Shown here: positions 44,952 through 52,067 of the stretch, one piece after another
Layout: each line of letters begins with the position of its first letter
Numbering within the stretch: position 1 is the stretch's first letter
Origin: SSF14 sp037045585
GTDB lineage: Bacteria; Actinomycetota; Acidimicrobiia; Acidimicrobiales; Microtrichaceae
Direction: 5' to 3'
Assembly (NCBI GenBank): GCA_037045585.1
Contig: JBAOIR010000063.1
Span: 1-64,000, forward strand
DNA: 64,000 nucleotides
Made by a program: the position numbers and the translations under genes
The notes under the pieces: generated by a model
What the model was told of the DNA's origin: nothing
Seen by the model: the letters and a program-made list of their open reading frames with translations, nothing else
Database searches by the model: none

Positions 44952-44953
44952 CC

Positions 44954-45430
44954 ATGGCCGTTCGAATCGACTTCTTCTCCGTCGAGCCCGACGTCGACCT
45001 CGAGCGCGTCGACCTCACGTCCCTCGTCGGCGACGGTGCGCCGCCCGACACCGTGGCGCGTTGGGAGGGATACGTCTCGGCGTCGGACGACGACGAGGGC
45101 ACCCTCGTCGAGCTCGCCGGGCTGTGGGCGACCCACGGCATCCTCGACGGCATCGGGGTGCAGGGGGTGTCGGAAGCGGCGCGCGCCGTCGTGGCCGACG
45201 ACGCAGCGGTGCTCATGGACCTCGACGACACGGCGATCGAGGGCCTCTCGGCCGGGCCGACCTCCGCCAGTCAGGTGCGGGAATGGGCGAACGTGGCCGG
45301 TCACTGTGTGGCCGAGACGGTCGCCGGGGGCCGCCACATCGGTTGGTGGACGCGGTTCGATGGGTCGGGCACCGTCGATGCCGGCCCCGACGAATGGTCG
45401 ACCGGGGGTTCGCTCCGCGAGCTCGGCTGA
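44954..45430 (+). CDS. Unrecognised protein closing the PknG operon
   Basis: 158 residues, 2 nt after the FHA gene and on the same strand, so part of the operon. Acidic, no membrane segment, no recognisable motif: VRIDFFSVEPDVDLERVDL at the start, a central helical part (DEGTLVELAGLWATHGILDGI) and a Trp/Gly-rich end (GGRHIGWWTRFDGSG). I cannot assign a family. Palindrome H begins 7 nt after its stop. Confidence 0.65.
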   Translation: MAVRIDFFSVEPDVDLERVDLTSLVGDGAPPDTVARWEGYVSASDDDEGTLVELAGLWATHGILDGIGVQGVSEAARAVVADDAAVLMDLDDTAIEGLSAGPTSASQVREWANVAGHCVAETVAGGRHIGWWTRFDGSGTVDAGPDEWSTGGSLRELG

Positions 45431-45436
45431 CCCGCA

Positions 45437-45493
45437 GGGGGTTTTGTGCTGCGAGGAGCGACGTCAGCGTCGCTCCTCGCACTACAGAATCCC
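45437..45493. repeat. Intergenic palindrome H, near-identical to the one at 32032
   Basis: Same 45-nt centre as palindrome E (GTGCTGCGAGGAGCGACG, TCA, CGTCGCTCCTCGCA ... ACAGAA), with outer changes GTTTTG for GTTCTG and GAATCCC for GAACCCC. As at 32 kb, it separates convergent genes and contains the stop codon of the minus-strand one (Maf). Confidence 0.8.
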
Positions 45494-46093
45494 GCAGGCC
45501 GCCAGCAGTCTCCGGAGGGAGGGCAGCGGGAGGCCGATCACGCCCGACGGGTCCTCTCCCACGACCGACGCGATGAGGTCGGCGTCGTCCTCGAGGCGGT
45601 AACCGCCGGCACAGTCGTACGGTTCGAACGCGTCGACGTACGCCGCGGCCTCCGTACGGTGGTATGCCCGCATGGTGATGACGTGGATGTCGATCTCGTG
45701 GTGCTCGATGCCCGAGCCGGCATCGAGCACGACCAGTCCGTTGACCAGCCGGTGCGTTGTCCCCGACATCTCCATGAGCTGTTCGATCGCCCGGTCGCGT
45801 CCACCGGGTTGGTGGAGCAGCGTGTCGCTTCCGTCGACGGTGAGCACGGCGGCCTGATCGCCACCGATGATCAACGCGTCCGGATGGGTGGCCGCCACTG
45901 ATCGCGCTTTCGCCCGGGCCAGTTCCAACACGTACCCGTCGGCCCCGAGACCGGCGAAGCGGTGGTCGAGGGCCCGTTCGTCGACATCGGGCGCGGCGGC
46001 GACGTAGTCGAGACCGAGCGTGTCCATCAGCTCGGCGCGATAGCGGCTCGTCGAGGCGAGCACGAGATCCCTCGTCGGTCGGGTGCTCGGCAT
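45482..46093 (-). CDS. Maf-family nucleotide pyrophosphatase
   Basis: 203 residues. Maf proteins hydrolyse non-canonical or modified nucleoside triphosphates. Motifs: LVLASTSRYRAELMD at the start (phosphate-binding Ser/Arg), PDVDERAL, ALIIGGDQAAVL with the catalytic Asp, and GVIGLPLPSLRRLL near the end. The IGLPL form is closer to the YceF (m7GTP) branch than to the dTTP/UTP branch, but this is a tentative reading. ATG 46093 is chosen; ATG 46102 is possible. Stop lies in palindrome H. Confidence 0.82.
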   Translation of the reverse strand: MPSTRPTRDLVLASTSRYRAELMDTLGLDYVAAAPDVDERALDHRFAGLGADGYVLELARAKARSVAATHPDALIIGGDQAAVLTVDGSDTLLHQPGGRDRAIEQLMEMSGTTHRLVNGLVVLDAGSGIEHHEIDIHVITMRAYHRTEAAAYVDAFEPYDCAGGYRLEDDADLIASVVGEDPSGVIGLPLPSLRRLLAACGIL

Positions 46094-46096
46094 CGG

Positions 46097-46102
46097 TACC
46101 AT
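46097..46102 (+). promoter_or_regulatory. -10 box for the isochorismatase-like gene
   Basis: TACCAT is 7 nt before GTG 46110, fixing that start as leaderless. The gap to the divergent Maf start is only 16 nt, so both promoters overlap each other's coding start. Confidence 0.4.
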
Positions 46103-46109
46103 CCTGCCC

Positions 46110-46751
46110 GTGCCCGACCTCGCGAGTCTCATCCACCCGTCCACGACGGCCGTCGTCACCATGGAGTGCCAACGCGGCGTCGTCGGTGATCTGGCCACGT
46201 TCCCGGCGCTCAGGGACGCCGTGCTCGAGTCCGGTTCGATCGAGGCGATGACCGACGTCGTCGGCGCCGCCCGGCGCGCCGGAGCGACCGTCGCCCACGC
46301 CCTGGCCCACTTCCGCCCCGACCGGCTCGGGAGCTTCACCAACGCGCCCCTGCTCGCCTACGCGGCGACGATCCCGGGCCAGCTCGAGGAAGGCTCGGCG
46401 GCCGCCGAGCTGATCCCCGAACTCGGTCCCGAGGCGAGCGACGTCTCGTCCGCCCGCCGTCACGGGGTCAGCCCGTTCATCGGCACGGACCTCGACGCGA
46501 TCCTGCGCAGCCGCAGCGTCACGACCGTCGTGGCGGTCGGGGTGTCGCTCAACGTCGGGATCCTCGGCCTGTGCATCGAAGCGGTCAACCTCGGCTACCG
46601 GGTGGTCGTGCCGACCGATGCCACCGTCGCCGTCCCGCCGTCGTACGCCGACGCGGTCCTGGCGAACACGATCTCCCAACTGGCGACGCTGACCGACAGC
46701 GCCGCCGTCGTGGGGTCGTGGAACGCCGTGACGCGGCCCGGCGCCGACTAG
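46110..46751 (+). CDS. Isochorismatase-fold protein lacking the catalytic Cys
   Basis: 213 residues of the cysteine-hydrolase (isochorismatase) fold: TMECQRGVVGD where active enzymes have a D-x-Q start, RAGATVAHALAHFR, a SPFIGTDLD strand-turn and GVSLNVGILG (about residue 148-157) where active members have G-V-x-T-x-x-C. The nucleophilic Cys position is Gly, so hydrolase activity of the normal type is unlikely; a group of actinobacterial proteins shares this change. Role unknown. Its TAG stop shares CTAG with the stop of the convergent LLM gene. Confidence 0.75.
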   Translation: MPDLASLIHPSTTAVVTMECQRGVVGDLATFPALRDAVLESGSIEAMTDVVGAARRAGATVAHALAHFRPDRLGSFTNAPLLAYAATIPGQLEEGSAAAELIPELGPEASDVSSARRHGVSPFIGTDLDAILRSRSVTTVVAVGVSLNVGILGLCIEAVNLGYRVVVPTDATVAVPPSYADAVLANTISQLATLTDSAAVVGSWNAVTRPGAD

Positions 46752-47653
46752 GCCAGCGCGGCAGCGACGGCGGACACCGAGTCCATCCATCCCGCCCGTG
46801 TGGGCGCGGTGCCCGGTGTCGGTGCCAGCGTCAGCGAGACCCAGTCGACACCGAGTTCGGTCAGCCGGCCGATCTCGTCGAGCAGACGTTCCGGATCGGC
46901 CCACGTGCTGATCGGCGTGAAGCAGATGGTCGGGCGCTCGGCCCGCCCGTGCTCGTCGCAGAGCCGATCGAGCAGGTCGAGGCGGCGACGGAGGTCGTCG
47001 ATCGACGCGATCTCGGCGGTGCGGACGGCGCCGGACATGCCCGGCGGCGTCGCGAACGGCAACCAGCCGTCGGCGGAGGTGACCGCCCGGGTCATGGCCG
47101 CCTTCGAGTTGCCGCCGCACCAGATCGGCGGGCCGGGCTGCTGGCGGGGCCGCGGCAGGATCGTGTTGCCTCGCGCCGTCCATCCGGCGCCCTCTCCGAC
47201 CACCGATTCGCCGGTCCAGGCCCGGCGCACCACGTCGATCGCCTCGTCGAGGCGTGCGCCGCGATCGTCGAAATCGGCGCCCAGGGCGTTGAACTCGGAT
47301 CGCAGGTATCCGGCGGCGACGCCCACGGTGAGCCGGCCGCCGCTCAACACGTCGAGTGTGGCCAGCGTCTTCGCTGCCAGGAGCGGTGGGCGATACGCGA
47401 GGACGTAGATGTTGGTGACGAGCCGCAGGGTCGTGGTCGCCGCGGCGGCGAACGAGAGCGCGACGGTCGGTTCGAGGGCGTGGTGTCCGCCGCCGGCGAG
47501 CCAGCGGTCGTCGGGGGCCGGGTGGTCGGTCACGAACACGCCGCCGAGCCCGCACACCTCGACGTGGGCAGCCATCTCGGCGATGGCGGGACCGGACACG
47601 AACTCGTCGAGATGTTCCACGTGGTCCGTGGGAAGGGCGACCATCACGTGCAT
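46748..47653 (-). CDS. LLM-class F420-dependent oxidoreductase
   Basis: 301-residue luciferase-like TIM barrel: FVSGPAIAEMAAHVEVCG, VFVTDHPAPDDRW, LRLVTNIYVLAYRPPLLAAK, LDVLSGGRLTVGVAAGYL and WCGGNSKAAMTRAV. This pattern matches the F420-using branch common in actinobacteria; FMN cannot be excluded. Substrate unknown. ATG 47653 is one base after the stop of the esterase gene, so the two form an operon. It ends head-on with the isochorismatase-like gene, the stops overlapping by three bases. Confidence 0.87.
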   Translation of the reverse strand: MHVMVALPTDHVEHLDEFVSGPAIAEMAAHVEVCGLGGVFVTDHPAPDDRWLAGGGHHALEPTVALSFAAAATTTLRLVTNIYVLAYRPPLLAAKTLATLDVLSGGRLTVGVAAGYLRSEFNALGADFDDRGARLDEAIDVVRRAWTGESVVGEGAGWTARGNTILPRPRQQPGPPIWCGGNSKAAMTRAVTSADGWLPFATPPGMSGAVRTAEIASIDDLRRRLDLLDRLCDEHGRAERPTICFTPISTWADPERLLDEIGRLTELGVDWVSLTLAPTPGTAPTRAGWMDSVSAVAAALA

Positions 47654-47654
47654 G

Positions 47655-48296
47655 TCAGGCCTCGTCCGGTTCGCCCGCGAGCCAGCGTCGGGCAGCGTCG
47701 AGCATCGCCGGCGACAAGGTGTGGCCGCCGGGCAGGAGCTGCACCTCGATGCCGTCGACCGCTCCGCTCGAAGCGCCGATGCTCGCTCCCAGGTCACCCG
47801 CCATGAACGAGGGCACGACCTCGTCGGTCTCCCCGTGCTGCACGAGCACCGAGCGGGCACGGACGGTGCCGAGGTCGACCTCGTCGCCGAACACTTCCGG
47901 GGCGAACCCGGCCTGCACGAGGAGGCCACCGATCGTCACCCCGTCCGCCCCGAGCGCGGCCGCGACCCCGAGCGCCAGGGATGCGCCCTGGGAGAACCCG
48001 GCGACGACGACGTCGGACCAGGTGGCCCCCAGGTCGCCCGTGGTCGCTTCGACCAGCGTCCGCACCCTCGCAACGGAGGCGTCGAGGCCGGCACGGTCGA
48101 CGCCGCGGGGGCCGCTGTCGAACCACGACCAACCGCCGTCGGTGGGCAGCGGTCCGCGGGGGCAGAGTCGGACCCACCCGTCGTCGTGGTGCTGGCGGAA
48201 GAATGGGTGCACGAGGTCGGGAGCCGACCCGTGACCGTGGAGGTAGACGAGGACCTGCCGCGACCCCGACGGACCGGGCCTGTAAAATTCCGTCAT
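47655..48296 (-). CDS. Phospholipase/carboxylesterase family alpha-beta hydrolase
   Basis: 213 residues. Oxyanion segment VYLHGHGSAPD, nucleophile Ser in VAGFSQGASLAL (about 102), Asp in GETDEVVPS (about 160) and His in PGGHTLSPAM (about 191): the full triad of carboxylesterase/thioesterase-type enzymes (AB hydrolase 2). No signal peptide, so intracellular. Substrates in this family are short acyl esters or lysophospholipids; unknown here. ATG 48296 is chosen; ATG 48308 is in frame 4 codons upstream and cannot be ruled out. Confidence 0.83.
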   Translation of the reverse strand: MTEFYRPGPSGSRQVLVYLHGHGSAPDLVHPFFRQHHDDGWVRLCPRGPLPTDGGWSWFDSGPRGVDRAGLDASVARVRTLVEATTGDLGATWSDVVVAGFSQGASLALGVAAALGADGVTIGGLLVQAGFAPEVFGDEVDLGTVRARSVLVQHGETDEVVPSFMAGDLGASIGASSGAVDGIEVQLLPGGHTLSPAMLDAARRWLAGEPDEA

Positions 48297-48350
48297 TCCC
48301 CGCCTCATCCTCCGGTCGCCGTGTCAGCACATGCAACGAAATATCTGCTC

Positions 48351-48378
48351 TTGATAGGTGAATTCACGTCTGTACCCT
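48351..48378 (+). promoter_or_regulatory. Promoter with palindrome in the spacer
   Basis: TTGATA (48351-48356), 16-nt spacer, TACCCT (48373-48378). The perfect palindrome GTGAATTCAC (48358-48367) lies in the spacer, a typical place for a repressor. It would drive the gene at 48433 and the sigma factor operon. AT-rich relative to the surroundings. Confidence 0.45.
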
Positions 48379-48432
48379 GTCCCAGAGGGCGCGACGCCCC
48401 CCGACGACCGACTGACTTGGACACGCACGCCA

Positions 48433-49438
48433 GTGACAGCTTCCCACAACACTGATTCTCCGGCGGTGACTCCGCCCATGCCGATGTTCTCGGTGGCGCC
48501 TCGGCAGGCGTCCCCCGAGCCCTCGGTTGCACCTGCGGCCGACCGTGCGGCCGACCCTGCCTCCGACGGTTCGGCCGACTCCGCGCACACCGCTCCAGCG
48601 GCATCGGTGCCCGGCGCCGGGTCCTTCGACGTGGGCCGCCCCGAGTCCGCTCCGGTCCCGGCCAACGCCGGCCCGAACCCCGACTTCCCCAACAACGCCG
48701 CCCCCGGTGCCCCGGTCCCGGGCCGCACCGACGTGCGCGGGCCGGCCGAGTCCGAGATCGTCGACAGGCCCTCCGCCCTCGCCGAGGTTCCGTCCAACGC
48801 CCCGCTCCTGCCGGCTCGGCAGGCGCCGACCGCCGGCCTGGCGCTCGCCCGAGCCAACGACGGCCTGCCGATGGTGCTCGACCCGTTCGCTGTCGCCAGC
48901 CGTGCTGTCCTCGTACTCATCGGTTCGGTCGAACCGGCCAAGCACATCGCGCACCGCGATCGAGATGTCGATCGAGCACGACTCGAGCGCTGCGATCGAC
49001 GTGGTGATCCCCCGGGCGATCGACCTGGTACTCCGCCGCGCCGCCCACCTCGTGTCGATCGGCGCCGGCCCCAAGGTCGTCGACCATTACACCGAACGCC
49101 TCGAGCTGTGGCGCCGCCTCGCCCGCCGCTCTGGGCTCGAACCCGCTGCGATCGTGCTCACCCTCGCCCCGTTCCCGATCCCGACCGTGGCATCGATGCT
49201 CCGGGTCTCGTTGGCCGAGGTGGAGGCGTGCATCGACGACTGGTATGCCGGCATCGACCCCGACGACAGCCGCCCGCGAAGCATCGCGCCAGCGCCCGAA
49301 CCGGTGATCGACCTGCGCGACTCGGCCCGGAACCCGGCGACCCCGGCACACTCCCCGGCGCATTCGGCGCCGTCCGCCACGCCCCGACGGTCCCACCGCC
49401 GATCGGGCTGGGCACGATTCCGGATCCGCCAAGCCTGA
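48433..49438 (+). pseudogene. Unrecognised protein ahead of the ECF sigma factor, frameshifted
   Basis: About 335 residues after removing one base near 48951-48956 (CACCGCG probably CACGCG). First frame: a Pro/Ala-rich disordered N-terminus of ~150 residues, then ALARANDGLPMVLDPFAV and VLVLIGSVEPAKHIAH; other frame: AIEMSIEHDSSAAIDVVI, DLVLRRAAHLVSIGAGPKVVD, LWRRLARRSGLEPAAIVL, a helical domain, then a basic end. No known family. The start is uncertain (GTG 48433, no ribosome site). Probable first gene of the operon with the sigma factor 91 nt downstream. Confidence 0.55.
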
Positions 49439-49529
49439 CCACCGCGCACGTCGGAGGGGCCGACGCCGGCCGCGTCCGCACGGGAGGAATCCCCCGCACC
49501 CCGCGGCACACTGACCGTGAGGTCTCACC

Positions 49530-50066
49530 GTGCTCCGCAACCGCCGCGCCACTCCTCGGACCAACGCGTCGGAGGAGCAGTTCCAAGCCCTGATCGCCGA
49601 CCACGCCGAGGTGATCTACCGAGTCGCGTACTCGGTCGTGCGTGACGAGCACCTCGCCGAGGACATCGTCCAGGAGACGATCATCAAGGCCTGGCAGGCC
49701 CTTCCCAGCTGGCGCGGTGACGGATCTCTCCACGGCTGGGTGCTCAGCATCGCCCACAACACCGCCGTGTCCTACCTGCGACGCATGCGGGACACCTCGA
49801 CCGAACCCGCCCGGTTGCCCGAACGGGCCAGCTCCGCCGACGTGGAACGCGAGACCGACGCCCGCGCCGACCTCGATCGTCTCCGGCTCGCGCTCGCCGA
49901 TCTCGACGAGCTGAGCCGCAGCATCGTCGTGATCCGCGACCTGGACGGCCTCCCCTACCAGCAGATCGCCGAGGCGCTCGACGTGCCGTTGGCCACCGTG
50001 AAGACCCGACTCCTCCGTGCCCGGCGGGAGTTGCAGCGCGTCGTCGAAGCAGGAGTGCACACATGA
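49530..50066 (+). CDS. ECF-type RNA polymerase sigma factor
   Basis: 178 residues with region 2 (EEQFQALIADHAEVIYRVAY, then DEHLAEDIVQETIIKAWQAL and SLHGWVLSIAHNTAVSYLRR) and region 4 (LALADLDELSRSIVVIRDLD, then PYQQIAEALDVPLATVKTRL). Typical ECF length and layout, directing RNA polymerase to a small regulon. GTG start has GAGG 8 nt upstream. The stop overlaps the start of the next small gene (ATGA), the usual place for an anti-sigma factor. Confidence 0.9.
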   Translation: MLRNRRATPRTNASEEQFQALIADHAEVIYRVAYSVVRDEHLAEDIVQETIIKAWQALPSWRGDGSLHGWVLSIAHNTAVSYLRRMRDTSTEPARLPERASSADVERETDARADLDRLRLALADLDELSRSIVVIRDLDGLPYQQIAEALDVPLATVKTRLLRARRELQRVVEAGVHT

Positions 50067-50369
50067 ACACCGAGCAACCACCATTCGACGGCGACCGCGA
50101 TCGCGACCGCGACCCGCGACTTCGACGCCGACCTGGAGTCGGAGCTGGCGGCGACCGACGACGTCCTCCACCGGTCGCTCGCTCAGCTTTTGGCACCACC
50201 GGCCGATCTGGAATCGAGGACACAGGACCACGTGGCCAACAGTCTGATGAGCCGATCGCTCCTGGGAACGGGTGCCGACCTGCTCACCGTGGGGTGGCAG
50301 ACGCTCCGACTGATGTGGTCCGAGCCCGAGCCCGAGCCCGATGCCGATGAGACGGAGGTGACACGATGA
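50063..50369 (+). pseudogene. Small protein in anti-sigma position, frameshifted
   Basis: Overlaps the sigma gene by ATGA. The first frame reads MNTEQPPFDGDRDRDRD; an extra C in GACCCGCGAC (50111-50120) then throws it out. After removing it the protein is about 101 residues: a run of Asp-Arg pairs, DFDADLESELAATDD, a helical part SLAQLLAPPADLESRTQDHV, WQTLRLMWSEPEPEPDADE and a stop at 50367-50369 that overlaps the next ATG. No zinc-binding HxxxCxxC motif and no clear membrane helix, so it is not a standard ZAS anti-sigma factor; regulation of the sigma factor is inferred from position only. Confidence 0.6.
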
Positions 50370-51100
50370 TCGAGGGGAACCGCTGGATCGTCGCCGTCGT
50401 CGCGCTGGCCGCGAGCCTGCTCCTGGGCGAGATCGCCGGCCGTATCGTGCGGGCATCGATGAACCGGCCCGACCGGTCGAACGAGATCCGCGAGATGGCT
50501 CGTCCCGTCAGCAGCTTCCTGTTCTGGGCGAGCACGGCACTCGGTGTGTTCGTGGCCGTCGCGTCCACCAGCCGCCACGCGTTCGAGCAGATCCCCGACC
50601 GGATGCTGAGCCGTCTCCCCGACCTGCTCTTGGCGGGACTCATCCTGATCGCCGGATACGCGCTCTCGATCGGCGTGAGTGCCGCGGTGGCTCAGTCCGC
50701 CGTCCGGGCCTCGGGCCGCCGGAACCGGCGAATCGAGCGCACCGTGCGCCTCACCGTGCTCGGTGCGACCGGGGCGCTCACGTTGAGCCAGCTCGGCGTC
50801 GACACCACCGTGCTCAGCCTGGCGATGGCCGTCGTCCTGGGGGCCCCGGCGCTCACCGTCGCACTCCTGACCGCGTTCGGCGGGCGTCAGGTCGCCAGCG
50901 ACATCGCCGCCGGAAAGGCACTCCGCAGCCACCTCAAGGTCGGGTTCCACCTCGCCACCGGCGACGTCGAGGGTGTCATCGTCGCCGTCCACCCCGTCGC
51001 CGTCGAGGTGGAGAGCGCCGATGGCCGCCGGGTCCACGTGCCGCTGCACTGCCTCCTCGAGGCCCCCTACACCGTGTCGCCCGCCCGATCTCGGGCCTGA
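50366..51100 (+). CDS. MscS-like small mechanosensitive channel protein
   Basis: 244 residues with four hydrophobic helices. The last helix, VLSLAMAVVLGAPALTVALL (about 148-167), and the following beta domain (GDVEGVIVAVHPVAVEVESADGR, then VHVPLHCLLEAP) follow the MscS TM3 and the small soluble beta domain; the large C-terminal vestibule is missing. Expected to be a membrane channel or a channel-like sensor opening under tension. In the operon it follows the sigma and small gene with ATGA overlap, hinting at an envelope-stress response. Confidence 0.78.
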   Translation: MIEGNRWIVAVVALAASLLLGEIAGRIVRASMNRPDRSNEIREMARPVSSFLFWASTALGVFVAVASTSRHAFEQIPDRMLSRLPDLLLAGLILIAGYALSIGVSAAVAQSAVRASGRRNRRIERTVRLTVLGATGALTLSQLGVDTTVLSLAMAVVLGAPALTVALLTAFGGRQVASDIAAGKALRSHLKVGFHLATGDVEGVIVAVHPVAVEVESADGRRVHVPLHCLLEAPYTVSPARSRA

Positions 51101-51408
51101 CAACGACCTCGGCGCACCGCCATTGGTCCGACGGATCTCCCGCCTGGGTGAATTTCCCGAAATTCTTCGCGACTTTCGGCCCCCGGGTGCGTCTACCCAA
51201 CAGATTCGCTGACATCCTCCCGAGTGCTGGTGCTTCCGGAGACAGCAGTAGTGAAGATCGTCCCGCCGGAACTGGTGCCGGCGGGACGATCGCGCTTGTC
51301 CTCTCGGCCGGAGGCCACCTTCGCTCGGCTCGGTCGCTGCGCTCCCTTCGTCCGCTCCGGTACCTCCGGCGTGTCCTCCGGCGTGTCGGCCGGAAGTAGC
51401 TTCGGGCC
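51101..51408. other. Intergenic region with a hairpin and dispersed repeat
   Basis: 308 nt without a gene. It holds a hairpin at 51256-51291, GATCGTCCCGCCGG with CCGGCGGGACGATC around AACTGGTG; copy 3 of the GAGGTACCG repeat (51311-51367, minus); and a 12-nt tandem CTCCGGCGTGTC x2 at about 51366-51390. The hairpin is a likely terminator for the sigma operon or belongs to the repeat. Nothing coding is visible. Confidence 0.6.
51311..51367 (-). repeat. Dispersed GAGGTACCG repeat, copy 3
   Basis: On the minus strand: GAGGTACCGGAGCGGACG, GAGCGCAGCGACCGAGCC in the middle, ending GAGCGAAGGTGGCC. Closest in form to copy 2 (33073-33133). Confidence 0.55.
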
Positions 51409-51705
51409 ATGTTCCGCCACATCGTGCTCCTGACGCTCGTGCCCGACGCCACCGACGAGCAGCGCCGGTTCCTCCTCGAGGGCCTCGCCACGCTGCCGCC
51501 GGCGATTCCCGAGATCGACTCCTACCGCTACGGCACCGACGCCGGTCTGGCCGACGGCAACGCCACCATCGGCATCGTGGCCGACTTCGCCGATCAGTCG
51601 GCCTACGAGGTCTACCGCGACCATCCGGTACACCGGGCGGTCATCGAGGAGCGGATCCTCCCTGTCCTCGCGGGTCGCACGGCGATGCAGATCGTCGACG
51701 CGTAG
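51409..51705 (+). CDS. Dabb (dimeric alpha-beta barrel) stress-responsive domain protein
   Basis: 98 residues. MFRHIVLLTLVPDATDEQ start, EIDSYRYGTDAGLADGNATI and FADQSAYEVYRDHPVH are the hallmarks of the Dabb domain, a small ferredoxin-like fold that forms dimers. Members include polyketide cyclase-like enzymes and stress-induced plant proteins; bacterial copies mostly lack a known function. Single gene: hairpin and repeat before it, RNA candidate after it. Confidence 0.85.
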   Translation: MFRHIVLLTLVPDATDEQRRFLLEGLATLPPAIPEIDSYRYGTDAGLADGNATIGIVADFADQSAYEVYRDHPVHRAVIEERILPVLAGRTAMQIVDA

Positions 51706-51767
51706 GCCTCCCAGTGCTGCTCGCGACTGTGTAACGACCGCTCGCGATGACTGCACCCAGTTTCTGG

Positions 51768-51797
51768 GTGACAGATGTCACCACACCTTGCTATGGT
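51768..51797 (+). promoter_or_regulatory. Strong promoter for the RNA candidate (extended -10)
   Basis: GTGACA (51768-51773), 18-nt spacer and TATGGT (51792-51797) preceded by TG one base before (TTGCTATGGT), an extended -10. RNA would start at about 51803-51805, with no start codon nearby, 260 nt before the next gene. Confidence 0.55.
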
Positions 51798-51803
51798 GCC
51801 GTT

Positions 51804-51923
51804 CCGAGGCGGAATGCCTCGGAGTCGCAGTGATCCGGCAGGCCTCGGCCCCCCGGCTTGCCGCCAATCGATGGGCCGTGTGAGCAGTTCGGGGGGTCTG
51901 CTCATGCGGCCCCTCGTCGTTTT
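51804..51923 (+). ncRNA. Candidate structured RNA with complementary C6/G6 hairpin loops
   Basis: Three hairpins in 120 nt: H1 51804-51822 (CCGAGGC/GCCTCGG, loop GGAAT); H2 51837-51862 (GGCAGGCC/GGCTTGCC, 10-nt loop TCGGCCCCCC); H3 51873-51912 (GGGCCG + TGAGCAG / CTGCTCA + CGGCCC, 10-nt loop TTCGGGGGGT). The C6 of loop 2 (51849-51854) can pair fully with the G6 of loop 3 (51891-51896), a kissing-loop geometry. H3 is followed by CTCGTCGTTTT, so it could be a terminator, giving a stand-alone RNA of about 120 nt, or a leader control for the gene at 52068. It does not match a riboswitch class I recognise; the 6C motif has C in both loops. Confidence 0.5.
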
Positions 51924-51940
51924 AGTGGGAGAACCTTTGC

Positions 51941-51990
51941 GTTCTGTCCTGCGAGCCGGCCTGATGTGTGCGTGGTTCGCAGGACAGAAC
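51941..51990. repeat. Intergenic palindrome J (TTCTG ... CAGAA family)
   Basis: GTTCTGTCCTGCGA and TTCGCAGGACAGAAC form a stem of about 14 bp around a 21-nt loop. It has the same outer arms as palindrome A at 375. Unlike most of the family it lies upstream of a gene (52068), between the RNA candidate and the start codon, so it would be part of the leader if the RNA is read through. Confidence 0.75.
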
Positions 51991-52067
51991 TGCAGGATCG
52001 GGCGATCACCTTCGGTCGGATCGGATCGGCCGCGGCTCATCGAACGGTCACATGGCACAATGCAGCC

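Noticed and set aside
51804..51912. 6C RNA motif
   Set aside because: That motif has C-runs in both hairpin loops of the same strand; here one loop is C6 and the other G6 on either strand.
375..51990. Calling the TTYTG/CARAA palindromes ordinary intrinsic terminators
   Set aside because: No T-run follows the stem in either direction; polarity is reversed. They are listed as repeats.
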